A stretch of 64,000 nt of DNA from Enterobacter dykesii (GCF_008364625.2 NZ_CP126604.1:3720001-3784000); one strand, 5' to 3'. Positions 1 through 12,289 are shown, counted from the first letter of the stretch. The notes: generated from the sequence alone by a model not told the origin. Numbers and translations are program-made.

Positions 1-275
1 GCGCTGAGCTGGCCGATATCACCGCCGTCGCCCCTGAATTTCGCTATCGGGAAACCGACCCGTCCGGGATCGTGGAAAACGAAATTTGCCCGGTATTCGC
101 CGCCCGCATCACCAATGACGTGACGATAAACGAAGATGAAGTGATGGACTATCAGTGGGTTGAGCTGGACGCGTTATTCCGCGCGCTGGACGCGACGCCC
201 TGGGCCTTTAGCCCGTGGATGGTCATGGAAGCGACAACCGCCCGCGAAAAACTCAAAGCCTTCGCGGCGCAATAA
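1..275 (+). CDS. idi: Isopentenyl-diphosphate delta-isomerase, C-terminal part
   Basis: Only the last 90 or so codons are in the window; the gene is cut at the left edge, with codons in phase from position 3. Type 1 Idi (Nudix fold) interconverts IPP and DMAPP for isoprenoid synthesis in the cytosol. The visible part holds the E-N-E segment of the metal/catalytic site followed by CPVFAAR, and the C-terminal DYQW and TPWAFSPWM blocks typical of enterobacterial Idi. It converges on lysS as in E. coli, sharing the hairpin at 273-299. Confidence 0.93.
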   Translation, partial: AELADITAVAPEFRYRETDPSGIVENEICPVFAARITNDVTINEDEVMDYQWVELDALFRALDATPWAFSPWMVMEATTAREKLKAFAAQ

Positions 276-299
276 AAAAGCCCCTTTCGGGGCTTTTTT
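273..299. terminator. Bidirectional terminator between idi and lysS
   Basis: A short GC stem (AGCCCC, loop TTTC, GGGGCT) is flanked by an A-run on the left and a T-run on the right, so it can end transcripts of both convergent genes. It overlaps the idi stop codon. Confidence 0.85.
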
Positions 300-313
300 G
301 ACAACTAAACGCC

Positions 314-1831
314 TTATTTCACCGGGCGCATCGCCGGGAACAGGATCACGTCGCGGATGGTGTGGCTGTTGGTGAACAGCATCACCATACGGTCGATGCC
401 AATACCCAGACCCGCCGTTGGTGGCAGGCCGTGCTCCAGCGCGGTCACGTAGTCTTCGTCGAAGAACATCGCTTCGTCGTCGCCTGCCGCTTTCGCGTCA
501 ACCTGATCCTGGAAGCGCTGAGCCTGGTCTTCCGCATCGTTCAGCTCGCTAAAGCCGTTGCCGATTTCACGGCCGCCGATGAAGAATTCGAAGCGATCGG
601 TGATTTCCGGGTTCTCGTCATTACGACGCGCCAGCGGAGAGACTTCAGCCGGGTATTCGGTGATGAAGGTCGGCTGAATCAGGTGCGCTTCGGCCACTTC
701 TTCGAAGATCTCGGTCACGATACGGCCGAGACCCCAGCTCTTCTCAACCTTGATACCGATGCTTTCCGCGATCGCTTTCGCAGAGTCGAAGTTATCCAGA
801 TCCGCCATGTTGGTTTCCGGACGGTACTTCTTGATCGCTTCGCGCATGGTCAGTTTTTCGAACGGCTTGCCGAAGTCGAAGACTTCTTCACCGTAAGGAA
901 CCTGCGTGGTACCCAGAATGTCCTGCGCCAGGGTGCGGAACAGGGATTCGGTCAGCTCGATCAGATCTTTGTAATCTGCATACGCCATGTAGAGTTCCAT
1001 CATGGTGAACTCTGGGTTATGACGAACGGAGATACCTTCGTTACGGAAGTTACGGTTGATTTCGAACACGCGGTCGAAACCACCGACCACCAGACGCTTC
1101 AGGTACAGTTCCGGCGCGATACGCAGGTACATGTCCAGGTCCAGGGCGTTGTGATGGGTGATGAACGGACGCGCAGACGCGCCGCCAGGGATCACCTGCA
1201 TCATTGGGGTTTCCACTTCCATAAAGTCGCGGTTCACCATGAACTGGCGAATACCGGCCATGATCTGGGAGCGAATTTTGAAGGTCTTGCGGGATTCATC
1301 GTTAGAGATGAGATCCAGGTAGCGCTGACGGTAGCGCGCTTCCTGATCCTGCAGGCCGTGGAATTTGTCCGGCAGCGGGCGCAGGGCTTTGGTCAGCAGA
1401 CGCAGCTCGGTGCAGTGGATAGACAGTTCACCGGTTTTGGTTTTGAACAGTTTACCTTTCGCGCCCAGAATATCGCCCAGGTCCCACTTCTTGAACTGCT
1501 CGTTGTAAATGCCTTCCGGCAGGTCGTCACGGGAAACGTACAGCTGAATACGGCCGCCCACGTCCTGCAAGGTCACGAAGGAGGCTTTGCCCATGATACG
1601 ACGGGTCATCATGCGGCCAGCAACGGCCACTTCAACGTTCAGCGCTTCCAGCTCTTCGTTCTCTTTAGCGTCGAAGTCAGCGTGCAGTTGGTCTGAGGTG
1701 TGGTCACGACGAAAATCGTTCGGGAACGGCACGCCCTGCTCGCGCAGTGCTGCCAGCTTCTCACGGCGGGTTTTCAGTTCGTTGTTAAGATCGACTACCG
1801 CGTCAGCGCCCTGTGCTTGTTGTTCAGACAT
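314..1831 (-). CDS. lysS: Lysyl-tRNA synthetase, class II
   Basis: Charges tRNA-Lys in the cytosol. The 505-residue length equals the E. coli enzyme. The N-terminal OB-fold anticodon-binding domain (about residues 60-150) is followed by the class II catalytic core: motif 2 appears as [14 protein letters not shown] and motif 3 as [13 protein letters not shown] near the C-terminus. It starts 9 bases after the prfB stop, matching the prfB-lysS operon known in E. coli. A second paralogue (lysU) could exist elsewhere, but synteny with prfB and idi makes this lysS. Confidence 0.97.
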   Translation of the reverse strand: MSEQQAQGADAVVDLNNELKTRREKLAALREQGVPFPNDFRRDHTSDQLHADFDAKENEELEALNVEVAVAGRMMTRRIMGKASFVTLQDVGGRIQLYVSRDDLPEGIYNEQFKKWDLGDILGAKGKLFKTKTGELSIHCTELRLLTKALRPLPDKFHGLQDQEARYRQRYLDLISNDESRKTFKIRSQIMAGIRQFMVNRDFMEVETPMMQVIPGGASARPFITHHNALDLDMYLRIAPELYLKRLVVGGFDRVFEINRNFRNEGISVRHNPEFTMMELYMAYADYKDLIELTESLFRTLAQDILGTTQVPYGEEVFDFGKPFEKLTMREAIKKYRPETNMADLDNFDSAKAIAESIGIKVEKSWGLGRIVTEIFEEVAEAHLIQPTFITEYPAEVSPLARRNDENPEITDRFEFFIGGREIGNGFSELNDAEDQAQRFQDQVDAKAAGDDEAMFFDEDYVTALEHGLPPTAGLGIGIDRMVMLFTNSHTIRDVILFPAMRPVK

Positions 1832-1840
1832 GTTGGTTCC

Positions 1841-2939
1841 TCATAACCCTGCTTTCAAACTTGCTTCGATAAATTGGTCCAGGCTGCCGTCCAGCACCGC
1901 CTGCGTGTTGCGGGTTTCAACCCCGGTACGCAGGTCTTTGATGCGGGAGTCATCAAGGACGTAAGAACGGATCTGGCTGCCCCAACCGATGTCGGACTTG
2001 TTGTCTTCCATCGCCTGTTTCTCAGCATTTTTCTTCTGCATCTCCAGCTCATAAAGCTTTGCTTTCATCTGCTTCATGGCCTGGTCTTTGTTCTTATGCT
2101 GGGAACGGTCGTTCTGGCACTGTGTTACCAGCCCGGTTGGAATGTGGGTAATACGCACCGCTGATTCCGTACGGTTAACGTGCTGACCACCCGCGCCGGA
2201 TGCGCGATAAACATCGATACGCAGGTCCGCCGGGTTAATTTCGATATCAATATCTTCATCAACTTCCGGATAAACAAACGCGGAGCTGAAGGAGGTATGA
2301 CGACGGCCACCGGAGTCGAACGGGCTCTTACGCACCAGGCGGTGAACGCCGGTTTCAGTACGCAGCCAGCCGTAGGCGTAATCGCCAATGATCTTGATGG
2401 TGACGGATTTCAGACCCGCAACTTCACCTTCAGACTCTTCGATGATTTCGGTTTTGAAGCCGCGCGCTTCAGCCCAACGCAGGTACATACGCGTCAGCAT
2501 GCTGGCCCAGTCCTGCGCTTCGGTGCCGCCAGAACCAGCCTGAATATCGAGATAGCAGTCAGCGCTGTCGTATTCGCCGGAGAACATACGGCGGAATTCC
2601 AGCTGCGCCAGCTTCTCTTCCAGCACGTCGAGTTCTGCCACGGCTTCGTTAAAGGTTTCTTCGTCGTCGGCTTCGACGGCCAGCTCCAGTAAACCGGAAA
2701 CATCTTCCAGCCCCTGGGCCATTTGATCCAGCGTATCTACGATAGCTTCGAGAGAGGAACGCTCTTTACCCAGCGCCTGTGCGCGTTCAGGTTCGTTCCA
2801 GACGTCCGGCTGTTCCAGCTCGGCGTTTACTTCTTCAAGACGCTCTTTCTTGGCATCGTAGTCAAAGATACCCCCTAAGAACGTCAGAGCGCTCCGTGAG
2901 GTCCTGAATACGGTTTTTTACCGGATTAATTTCAAACAT
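1841..2939 (-). CDS. prfB: Peptide chain release factor 2 (programmed +1 frameshift)
   Basis: Recognises UGA and UAA and triggers release of the finished peptide. Translation starts at the ATG at 2939 and reaches an in-frame TGA at 2864-2862 as codon 26. A Shine-Dalgarno-like AGGGGG just upstream and the slippery CTT-TGA-C allow a +1 shift, so the CDS is complement(join(1841..2863,2865..2939)), 365 residues as in E. coli. The GGQ motif (SGAGGQHVN) is intact. Residue 246, just before it, is Ala (codon 2203-2201), not the Thr known to weaken RF2 of E. coli K-12. Production is self-regulated, because scarce RF2 favours the shift at its own UGA. An ORF caller that ignores the shift starts near 2722 and loses the N-terminus. 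Confidence 0.97.
2857..2880 (-). promoter_or_regulatory. prfB +1 programmed frameshift signal
   Basis: On the minus strand this reads AGG GGG TAT CTT TGA C. The AGGGGG pairs with the anti-Shine-Dalgarno of 16S rRNA and pushes the ribosome one base forward at the CTT codon before the slow UGA. The geometry is the same as the well-studied E. coli autoregulatory site. Confidence 0.96.
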
Positions 2940-3029
2940 GGTCTGTTTTCTTTTATGGACTTGTCAAAATGCGGTGATAAGAGCGGGATTGTACCGAATC
3001 CACGCCCTTTTTTATAGAGATTACTGCCG

Positions 3030-4763
3030 CTAAATTGGCCAGATATTGTCGATGATGATCTGCAGGGTGCGGTTACCGCGAAACTCGTTGATGTCCAGTT
3101 TGTACGCCAGCTCGACCTCGCGCACGCCGTTATCCGGCCAGATGGAGGTATCGACGTTGAAGGCAATGCCGTCCAGAAGCGGTCCTCCGCCCACGGGCTC
3201 GACCATCACCTTCAGATGACGTTCGCCGACGATGCGCTGCTGCAGCAGACGGAAACGACCGTCAAACAGCGGTTCCGGGAACATCTGCCCCCACGGGCCG
3301 GCATCGCGGAGCATTTGCGCCACGTCCATCGTCATCTCAAGCGGTGAAAGCTCGCCATCGGACACCACTTCCCCCTGCAGCAGGGCCGGGTCAATCCAGT
3401 CGGTGACAAGCTCACCAAACAGCCGCTGGAATTCGTCGAATTTCGCCTCTTCCAGCGACAGGCCTGCCGCCATCGCATGGCCACCGAACTTGATCATCAG
3501 ACCCGGGTACAGCGTATCGAGACGCTCCAGCGCATCGCGCATGTGCAACCCCTGAATCGAGCGGCCAGAGCCTTTCAGCGTGCCGTCACCCGCGGGCGCG
3601 AAGGCGATCACCGGACGGTGGAAACGTTCTTTAATGCGCGACGCCAGAATGCCGACAACGCCCTGATGCCACTCGGGATGGTACATCGCCAGGCCGCCCG
3701 GCAGCGTATCGCCGCTGCGTTCAAGCTTTTCGCACAGGGTCAGCGCTTCGGCCTGCATCCCCTGCTCAATCTCTTTGCGGGTCTGGTTCAGCGCGTCCAG
3801 CTCGTTGGCCAGCACACGCGCTTCACCGATGTTGTCGCACAGCAGCAGCGCCACGCCGACGGACATATCGTCCAGCCTTCCGGCTGCGTTAAGACGCGGG
3901 CCGAGGGCAAAGCCCAAATCGCTTGCCGCCAGCTTGAGCGGATCGCGGTTAGCAATCTCCAGCAGCGCCTTGATCCCCGGACGGCACTTGCCCGCGCGAA
4001 TGCGGCTTAGGCCCTGCCAGGTCAAAATGCGGTTATTGGTATCGAGCGGTACCACGTCCGCGACGGTGCCCAGCGCCACCAGATCGAGATATTCGGCCAG
4101 GTTCGGCACGGCAATACCGCGGGATTCGAACCAGCCCTTATCGCGCAGCAGGGTCCGTAACGCCAGCATCAGATAAAACGCCACGCCTACGCCCGCAAGG
4201 GATTTCGATGGGAAATCGCAGTCGCGCAGGTTGGGGTTAATAATCGCTTCCGCATCCGGCAGCGTTTCGCCCGGCAGGTGGTGATCGGTAACCAGCACCG
4301 GGATCCCCAACGCATGGGCATGATCGACGCCCGCATGGGAGGAGATCCCGTTATCGACGGTCATGATCATCTGCGCACCGCGGGCGTGGGCCTGATCGAC
4401 CACTTCCGGGCTGAGGCCATAGCCGTCTTCAAAACGGTTAGGCACCAGATACGTGACGTTATCGCAGCCCAGCGCGCGCAGGCTGAGCACGCTCAGCGCG
4501 GTGCTGGTTGCGCCGTCGGCGTCGAAATCCCCTACCACCACAATCCGCGTTCCTTCACGCAGCGCGTTGTAGAGCATTTCGGTAGCTTTTTCGATACCGC
4601 TCAGCTGCTGCCAGGGCAGCATCCCTTTCACGCTGCGCTCAAGATCCTCAGCGCGACGCACGCCGCGGCTGGCGTAGAGGCGCTTAAGCAGCGCCGGGAG
4701 ATCGTCTGGCAAATCAACCGGTTCAACCGCCTCGCGGCGGCGCAATTTTATCGGGGCTTTCAC
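3030..4763 (-). CDS. recJ: Single-stranded-DNA 5'-3' exonuclease RecJ
   Basis: Degrades single-stranded DNA 5' to 3' in RecF-pathway recombination, mismatch repair and base excision repair. The 577 residues equal the E. coli length. DHH-family motifs are visible: GDFDADGATST near residue 80, VTDHHLPGE near residue 160 and the DHHA1-type GGHAMAAGLSLEE in the C-terminal half. It begins 5 bases after the dsbC stop, so it is probably co-transcribed with xerD and dsbC, and prfB follows about 90 bases downstream. Confidence 0.97.
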   Translation of the reverse strand: MKAPIKLRRREAVEPVDLPDDLPALLKRLYASRGVRRAEDLERSVKGMLPWQQLSGIEKATEMLYNALREGTRIVVVGDFDADGATSTALSVLSLRALGCDNVTYLVPNRFEDGYGLSPEVVDQAHARGAQMIMTVDNGISSHAGVDHAHALGIPVLVTDHHLPGETLPDAEAIINPNLRDCDFPSKSLAGVGVAFYLMLALRTLLRDKGWFESRGIAVPNLAEYLDLVALGTVADVVPLDTNNRILTWQGLSRIRAGKCRPGIKALLEIANRDPLKLAASDLGFALGPRLNAAGRLDDMSVGVALLLCDNIGEARVLANELDALNQTRKEIEQGMQAEALTLCEKLERSGDTLPGGLAMYHPEWHQGVVGILASRIKERFHRPVIAFAPAGDGTLKGSGRSIQGLHMRDALERLDTLYPGLMIKFGGHAMAAGLSLEEAKFDEFQRLFGELVTDWIDPALLQGEVVSDGELSPLEMTMDVAQMLRDAGPWGQMFPEPLFDGRFRLLQQRIVGERHLKVMVEPVGGGPLLDGIAFNVDTSIWPDNGVREVELAYKLDINEFRGNRTLQIIIDNIWPI

Positions 4764-4768
4764 GCGGA

Positions 4769-5482
4769 TTATTTACCACCAAACTGTTTCTGGTGCGCGT
4801 CGAGGAACTCTTTCATCTCTTTTGGCCCCTGATAGCCCGGAACGACATAGCCGTTGCTCAGGACAATCGCAGGCGTACCGCTCACGCCAAACTGCACGCC
4901 GAGCGCATAGTGGTTAGCGATATCAATGTCGCAGGAGGCCGGCTTAACGCCTTTGCCGTTCATCGCGTCGTCAAACGCTTTGTTGCGGTCTTTCGCACAC
5001 CAGATAGCCTTCATGTCCTGCTCGGGCTGGCTCTGCACGCCCGCGCGTGGGAAGGCCAGATAGCGCACGGTAATGCCCAGCGCGTTGTAGTCTTTCATCT
5101 CTTCATGCAGCTTGTGGCAGTAGCCGCAGGTGATGTCGGTGAAGACGGTAATAACGTGTTTTTCCTGCGCCGCTTTATAGACGATCATCTCTTTTTCGAG
5201 CGCGTTCAGGTTTTTCATCAGCAGCTGGTTGGTGACGTTCACCGGCTGCGCGCCGCTCACGTCGTACATTGGCCCCTGAATAATGTGTTTGCCGTCTTCG
5301 GTTACGTACAGCACGCCGCTGTTGGTCAGTACCGTTTTCATCCCAGCGACCGGTGCTGGCTGAATATCGCTGCCGGTGACGCCAAGCTTAGCCAGCGACT
5401 GTTTGATGGCGGCATCGTCCGCATGGGCGAAACCGGTAAATGAGGCTGCCAGCAGGGTGAACAGCGCGAAAGACTTTTTCAT
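4769..5482 (-). CDS. dsbC: Thiol:disulfide interchange protein DsbC
   Basis: Periplasmic homodimeric disulfide isomerase, kept reduced by DsbD, that reshuffles wrong disulfides. The start at 5482 is chosen because it opens a clear Sec signal peptide (MKK, a hydrophobic stretch, cleavage after AHA at residues 19-21), giving 237 residues. A longer reading to 5566 would bury the signal and overlap xerD. The active site is CGYC at residues 119-122, with a second structural cysteine pair near the C-terminus (IWCAKD and ASCDID). It lies between xerD and recJ as in E. coli. Confidence 0.97.
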   Translation of the reverse strand: MKKSFALFTLLAASFTGFAHADDAAIKQSLAKLGVTGSDIQPAPVAGMKTVLTNSGVLYVTEDGKHIIQGPMYDVSGAQPVNVTNQLLMKNLNALEKEMIVYKAAQEKHVITVFTDITCGYCHKLHEEMKDYNALGITVRYLAFPRAGVQSQPEQDMKAIWCAKDRNKAFDDAMNGKGVKPASCDIDIANHYALGVQFGVSGTPAIVLSNGYVVPGYQGPKEMKEFLDAHQKQFGGK

Positions 5483-5510
5483 ATGTGATCCTGTTACAAT
5501 TCGTCGGCAC

Positions 5511-6407
5511 TCACGCACGAGGGTGGTGCTGTTGGTGTAGCTGCCGCAGGCGTTCCGTCGCGACATGGGTGTAAATTTGCGTCGTGGAAAGATCGCTGTG
5601 CCCCAGCAGCATCTGCACCACGCGTAAATCAGCGCCGTGGTTTAACAGATGCGTCGCGAAGGCGTGACGCAATACGTGCGGCGAAAGCTTTTCACTGTCG
5701 ATACCCGCCAGTGTGGCGTAATGCTTGATGCGATGCCAGAACGTTTGCCGCGTCATCTGCTGGGCGCGCTGGCTCGGAAACAGGACGTCGATAGACGTAC
5801 CATTGAGCAGCCACGGACGGCCGTGCTCCAGGTACGTTTCCAGCCAGTAAACCGCCTCTTCCCCCAGCGGAACCAGCCTTTCCTTATTTCCTTTACCAAT
5901 GACGCGCACCACGCCCTGACGCAGGCTGATGTCGCTCATCGTCAGGCCAACCAGTTCCGAAACGCGCAAGCCGGTAGCATACAATAGCTCAAGCATGGCT
6001 TTATCGCGTAACTCCAGCGGCAGGTCAACAGCCGGTGACTGTAATAATCTCTCAACTTGTGCTTCGCTGAGATCTTTCGGCAGCCGCTGCGGAAGCTTAG
6101 GGGAAGCCAGCAGCGCGCTGGGATCGTCTTCGCGAATCTTCTCACGGTAGAGATGCTGGAACAGCCGACGCATGGCGCTAAGCAAACGCGCGGAACTGGT
6201 GGCTTTATAGCCCCCTGCAATACGTTCCCCAAGCAGCGCCTGCAGGTCGTCACGCTGCGCGCTCGCAAGGGATAACCCCCGGTGCGCAAGCCACTCCACC
6301 AGCATGGTGAGATCGCGACGGTAGGCGCTGAGGGTATTCTCGGCCAGATTTTTCTCCAGCCACAGCGCGTCGAGAAACTGTTCGATCAGTGCGAGATCCT
6401 TTTCCAC
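5511..6407 (-). CDS. xerD: Tyrosine recombinase XerD
   Basis: With XerC and FtsK it resolves chromosome dimers at dif. The 298 residues match the family. The N-terminal SAM-like core-binding domain spans about residues 1-90. The catalytic domain carries the Arg of GLRVSELVGL, then HVLRHAFATHLL (H-x-x-R), LLGHS and the nucleophilic Tyr of TTQIYTHV near the C-terminus. It is first gene of the xerD-dsbC-recJ cluster and divergent from fldB. Confidence 0.97.
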   Translation of the reverse strand: MEKDLALIEQFLDALWLEKNLAENTLSAYRRDLTMLVEWLAHRGLSLASAQRDDLQALLGERIAGGYKATSSARLLSAMRRLFQHLYREKIREDDPSALLASPKLPQRLPKDLSEAQVERLLQSPAVDLPLELRDKAMLELLYATGLRVSELVGLTMSDISLRQGVVRVIGKGNKERLVPLGEEAVYWLETYLEHGRPWLLNGTSIDVLFPSQRAQQMTRQTFWHRIKHYATLAGIDSEKLSPHVLRHAFATHLLNHGADLRVVQMLLGHSDLSTTQIYTHVATERLRQLHQQHHPRA

Positions 6408-6508
6408 ATCAGCCCCTTTGATTCTGCAGTCAGGCCATTATGCCTGATTGCGACCGGTTTCTGGTACACTACGCGCATAGTCAAAGCAAGAATTGAGATA
6501 GTTACGCG

Positions 6509-7030
6509 ATGAATATTGGTCTGTTCTATGGTTCCAGCACCTGCTACACCGAAATGGCGGCAGAGAAAATTCGCGACATCATTGGCCCGGAACTGGTGAC
6601 GTTGCATAACCTGAAAGATGACGCGGTCGCGCTGATGGAACAGTACGATGTCCTGATCCTTGGCATCCCAACCTGGGATTTTGGTGAGATACAGGAAGAC
6701 TGGGAAGCCAACTGGGCTCAACTCGACTCAGTCAACCTCGACGGCAAAATCATTGCCATGTACGGCATGGGGGACCAGCTCGGTTACGGGGAATGGTTCC
6801 TGGACGCGCTCGGCATGCTGCATGACAAACTGGCACCGAAAGGAGTGTCGTTTATCGGCTACTGGCCAACCGAAGGTTACGAGTTCACCAGTAAAAAACC
6901 GATTATTGCCGACGGCGAGCTGTTTGTTGGGCTCGCGCTGGATGAAACCAACCAGTACGATCTCAGCGATGAGCGCCTGCAAAGCTGGTGCGAGCAGATT
7001 CTGGGCGAAATGGCAGAAAAGTTTAGCTAA
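6509..7030 (+). CDS. fldB: Flavodoxin 2
   Basis: Small FMN electron carrier, 173 residues as in E. coli. The FMN phosphate loop is at the N-terminus ([15 protein letters not shown]) and the acidic surface typical of flavodoxins is evident. The synteny (xerD - fldB - ygfX) identifies FldB rather than FldA. An extended -10 (TGGTACACT, 6462-6470) lies 38 bases before the ATG. The stop is only 6 bases from the convergent ygfX stop. Confidence 0.95.
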   Translation: MNIGLFYGSSTCYTEMAAEKIRDIIGPELVTLHNLKDDAVALMEQYDVLILGIPTWDFGEIQEDWEANWAQLDSVNLDGKIIAMYGMGDQLGYGEWFLDALGMLHDKLAPKGVSFIGYWPTEGYEFTSKKPIIADGELFVGLALDETNQYDLSDERLQSWCEQILGEMAEKFS

Positions 7031-7036
7031 CGCGCA

Positions 7037-7447
7037 TTACCCCTGCGTCGTCTGTTGCAACAGCATCCGGCGCAGGTCTCGCCACTCGGCAGAATCCATA
7101 CTGTCAGCCGCCAGCCACAGATGCTGGCAACGCCCGCCGTCCACCTTGCGTAACCGTAACATCATGCCGCAGTTGAGCATCCAGGGCATACCAAGAATAT
7201 CCCACTCTTTACCCTGCCAGCGCAGGCGGGAATCCATCAGTAGCTTGATCTCTCCCTGACGGGCATTAATGCGACGCTGGCTGCGTACGCTGTCAAACAC
7301 GACAAACGAGAGTAACAACAGCCACAGCGGGGTATAACTCAGCGGCCACGGCATCAGCAACACAAAGGCCGCAACCAGGCCGTGGAGCAATAAAGACATC
7401 CACTGCGAGCGCCACGAGACGCGAAGATCAGATTGCCACAGGACCAC
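7037..7447 (-). CDS. ygfX: Inner-membrane protein YgfX (CptA)
   Basis: 136-residue protein with two adjacent hydrophobic segments (about residues 15-50) and a soluble C-terminal part. In E. coli it has been described as CptA, the toxin-like partner of SdhE/CptB that affects FtsZ and MreB; the family has also been linked to the SdhE flavinylation factor. It overlaps the end of sdhE by 20 bases, so the two genes are translationally coupled. The toxin role is family knowledge and not visible in the sequence. Confidence 0.9.
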   Translation of the reverse strand: MVLWQSDLRVSWRSQWMSLLLHGLVAAFVLLMPWPLSYTPLWLLLLSFVVFDSVRSQRRINARQGEIKLLMDSRLRWQGKEWDILGMPWMLNCGMMLRLRKVDGGRCQHLWLAADSMDSAEWRDLRRMLLQQTTQG

Positions 7448-7694
7448 GTTCCCGATTCCGTGTTTGAATTAATTGCACCATCCGTTGCAACTCGGTGTCG
7501 GCGGGTTTGCCGTGGTTCATCAGCCAGTTGAATAAATCCGGATCGTCAGACTCAAGCAGGCGAACAAACAGACGCTTATCATCGTCGCTTAAGCTGTCAT
7601 ACTCATATTCGAAGAAAGGCATGATGGAAATATCAAGTTCACGCATGCCGCGACGGCACGCCCAGTGAATACGGGCCTTGTTGTTAATATCCAT
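7428..7694 (-). CDS. sdhE: FAD assembly factor SdhE (CptB)
   Basis: 88-residue cytosolic protein that promotes covalent attachment of FAD to succinate dehydrogenase and fumarate reductase flavoproteins. The conserved RGMRELD motif (residues about 15-21) that contacts the flavoprotein is present. It heads a two-gene unit with ygfX and is divergent from ygfZ across about 290 bases. Confidence 0.95.
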   Translation of the reverse strand: MDINNKARIHWACRRGMRELDISIMPFFEYEYDSLSDDDKRLFVRLLESDDPDLFNWLMNHGKPADTELQRMVQLIQTRNRERGPVAI

Positions 7695-7988
7695 GTTCAG
7701 TTTCCTGCATTACGTTTGGCACAGTCGGTACCCCGTTCAGTGTTCTTTATTTCTCTACGGGGACACCAGCTAGTGTAACGTGTTTTTGACCGTTCCATTA
7801 CTGGAATATTGCGATCGCCGAGCAGGCTTCCAGAATAATCCCTACAAAGACAGCGGATTACATTATTTTGCGTAGCGCTACGCATAACCGGTTTAGGGCA
7901 CAAATGGTCTGTTGAAAGCGCTTGCATTGCCTGCAGGCTCTTTTACCATTAGGCATTATCAAAGCGTTAAGCAATTCAGGATATCGTT
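7695..7988. other. sdhE-ygfZ divergent intergenic region
   Basis: 294 bases must hold the promoters for both sdhE-ygfX and ygfZ. The only striking element is the perfect 16-base palindrome at 7869-7884. An open frame on the minus strand (7697-7927) has no family resemblance or credible start and is not called. Confidence 0.5.
7869..7884. repeat. Perfect 16-bp palindrome upstream of ygfZ
   Basis: TGCGTAGCGCTACGCA reads the same on both strands with no spacer. It lies 105 bases before the ygfZ start and 175 bases before the sdhE start. It may be a dimeric regulator site, but no known consensus is recognised. Confidence 0.5.
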
Positions 7989-8969
7989 ATGGCATTTACA
8001 CCATTTTCTCCTCGCCAGCCCGCCGCCTCTGCGCGTCTGCCGCTGACGCTTATTTCTCTTGATGACTGGGCGCTGGCAACGCTCACCGGTGCCGACGCCG
8101 AAAAATATCTGCAGGGCCAGGTGACCGCCGACGTCAGTCAGATGACCGAACACCAGCACCTGCTGGCCGCGCATTGCGACCCAAAAGGCAAAATGTGGAG
8201 CAACCTGCGCCTCTTCCGCCGTCAGGACGGCTTTGCCTTTATTGAGCGCCGCAGCCTGCAAGAGGCCCAGCTCAAAGAGCTGAAGAAGTACGCGGTCTTT
8301 TCCAAAGTCACTATCGCCCCGGACGACGAACATGTCCTGCTGGGCGTGGCTGGTTTCCAGGCGCGAGCGGCGCTGAAAAATCTCTTCAGCGAACTGCCGG
8401 ACGCAGAAAAGCAGGTGGTCAGCGAAGGCGCGACCTCCATCCTGTGGTTTGAACACCCGGCGGAGCGTTTCCTGTTAGTCACGGATGCGGCAACGGCCGA
8501 ACACGTGACCGAAGCGCTGCGCGGCGAAGCGCAGCTCAACAACAGTCAGCAGTGGCTTGCACTGAACATCGAAGCGGGTCTGCCGGTGATTGACGCAGCA
8601 AACAGCGCGCAGTTCATTCCTCAGGCAACGAACCTGCAGGCGCTGGGGGGCATCAGCTTTAAAAAGGGCTGTTACACCGGCCAGGAGATGGTGGCGCGAG
8701 CAAAATTCCGCGGGGCAAACAAACGAGCGCTCTGGACGCTGGCGGGTCATGCCAGCCGTGTACCTGAAGCGGGTGAAGACTTAGAGCTGAAGATGGGTGA
8801 TAACTGGCGCCGCACCGGCACCGTGTTAGCCGCCGTACAGCTGGATGATGGAAGTCTTCTGGTTCAGGCCGTCATGAACAACGATATGGAAGCTGACAGC
8901 GTGTTCCGCGTGCGTGACGATGCGAAAACGCTGAGCATCGAGCCGTTGCCGTATTCGTTAGAAGAGTAA
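7989..8969 (+). CDS. ygfZ: tRNA-modifying / Fe-S assembly protein YgfZ
   Basis: 326-residue folate-binding protein related to GcvT (IBA57/CAF17 family) needed for activity of some Fe-S enzymes such as MiaB. The signature K-G-C-Y-T-G-Q-E with the essential cysteine is present near residue 228. It stands alone on the plus strand and faces trhA, with a REP-like hairpin between the two 3' ends. Confidence 0.95.
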   Translation: MAFTPFSPRQPAASARLPLTLISLDDWALATLTGADAEKYLQGQVTADVSQMTEHQHLLAAHCDPKGKMWSNLRLFRRQDGFAFIERRSLQEAQLKELKKYAVFSKVTIAPDDEHVLLGVAGFQARAALKNLFSELPDAEKQVVSEGATSILWFEHPAERFLLVTDAATAEHVTEALRGEAQLNNSQQWLALNIEAGLPVIDAANSAQFIPQATNLQALGGISFKKGCYTGQEMVARAKFRGANKRALWTLAGHASRVPEAGEDLELKMGDNWRRTGTVLAAVQLDDGSLLVQAVMNNDMEADSVFRVRDDAKTLSIEPLPYSLEE

Positions 8970-8986
8970 TTGTCTTCAGGTGTATT

Positions 8987-9020
8987 CCCTCTCCCTTTGG
9001 GAGAGGGCCGGGGTAAGGGC
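8987..9020. repeat. REP-like palindrome between ygfZ and trhA
   Basis: CCCTCTCCC, short TTT loop, GGGAGAGGG, then a CCGGGGTAAGGGC arm. It sits between convergent genes and could fold in either transcript, so it may also act as a weak terminator. Confidence 0.75.
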
Positions 9021-9043
9021 AACCGCCCGCACGGTGGAAAAAA

Positions 9044-9962
<919 letters not shown>

Positions 9963-10700
9963 GTGAGTATGTTCACCCATTCCGCCATTGCCAGTCTCAA
10001 TAACCTGGAGATGATGGTCTACAACTATGTCATAAAAAATCGTGATAAAGTGATGTACATGACCATCCGCGAGCTGGCGGATGCGGCAGACGTCTCAACC
10101 ACCACTATCCTGCGCTTTTGCCGCAAGCTTAACTGCGAAGGGTATTCTGAATTTCGGGTGCGCTTTAAGCTTTATCTTGAACAGAACGAGCCCCAGCAGG
10201 CGAATTTCGGTGCCAGTGAAATTATCAGCTTTTTTAAAAGCGTGAATAATGAAGAGTTCGATGCGTTATTAGATAAGGCGGTTGATATTATTTTATCGTC
10301 CGAGCGAATTATATTCGTCGGTGCCGGAACATCGGGTTCGCTGGCAAAATATGGCGCACGCTTCTTTTCTAATATCGGGAAATTCAGTAACCATATTGAT
10401 GATCCTTATTTCCCGGTCACCAATGATATGGCGAAAAATGCGCTGGCGATTGTGCTCTCCGTCTCGGGCGAGACCGAGGAGATCCTGCGCTTCGCCAGCC
10501 AGTTCAGCCTGCATCACTGCAAGGTGCTCTCGATAACCAGCCACGAGCACTCGCGTCTCGCAAAACTGGCGGACTTTAATCTCTCCTGGCATGTTCCTCA
10601 GACGCGTATTGCAGGCGTCTACGACATCACCACGCAAATTCCCGTCATTTATATTCTGGAATCTCTCGGACGTAAACTGGCGAAGAAACTCACAGAATAA
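9963..10700 (+). CDS. MurR/RpiR-family transcriptional regulator
   Basis: 245-residue regulator: an N-terminal RpiR-type helix-turn-helix (about residues 1-77; ELADAADVSTTTILRFCRKLNCEG is the recognition part) and a C-terminal SIS sugar-phosphate binding domain (about 105-225; VGAGTSGSLAKYGARFF and VLSVSGETEEI). The GTG at 9963 sits 10 bases after GAGAG; an ATG at 9969 is an alternative. It lies directly upstream of bglA on the same strand with a 116-base gap. This suggests it senses a phosphorylated beta-glucoside or its product and controls bglA. That link is inference; E. coli K-12 has no regulator here. Confidence 0.88.
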   Translation: MSMFTHSAIASLNNLEMMVYNYVIKNRDKVMYMTIRELADAADVSTTTILRFCRKLNCEGYSEFRVRFKLYLEQNEPQQANFGASEIISFFKSVNNEEFDALLDKAVDIILSSERIIFVGAGTSGSLAKYGARFFSNIGKFSNHIDDPYFPVTNDMAKNALAIVLSVSGETEEILRFASQFSLHHCKVLSITSHEHSRLAKLADFNLSWHVPQTRIAGVYDITTQIPVIYILESLGRKLAKKLTE

Positions 10701-10723
10701 AACACCCTGTTTTTTTGATGTGA

Positions 10724-12250
<1,527 letters not shown>

Positions 12251-12251
12251 C

Positions 12252-12280
12252 GCCGGGCGGCGCTACGCTTGCACCGGCCT
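12252..12280. repeat. Classical REP-type element after bglA
   Basis: CGCCGGGCGGCGCTACGC, TTGC, then CACCGGCCTACG. It resembles the enterobacterial REP/BIME sequence that also occurs at 13091 and 28606. Confidence 0.7.
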
Positions 12281-12289
12281 ACGATTGAT

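Noticed and set aside
362-1696. 444-codon open frame opposite lysS on the plus strand
   Set aside because: It mirrors a conserved gene; its composition (many V, F, R, H) is typical of the antisense shadow of GC-rich coding DNA, and it has no ribosome site.
7037-7694. ygfX-sdhE as a new toxin-antitoxin system
   Set aside because: This is the known cptAB/sdhE-ygfX pair in its normal location.
7697-7927. 76-codon frame between sdhE and ygfZ
   Set aside because: No credible ribosome site, many Cys/Arg/Ser, overlaps the divergent promoter region and the palindrome.
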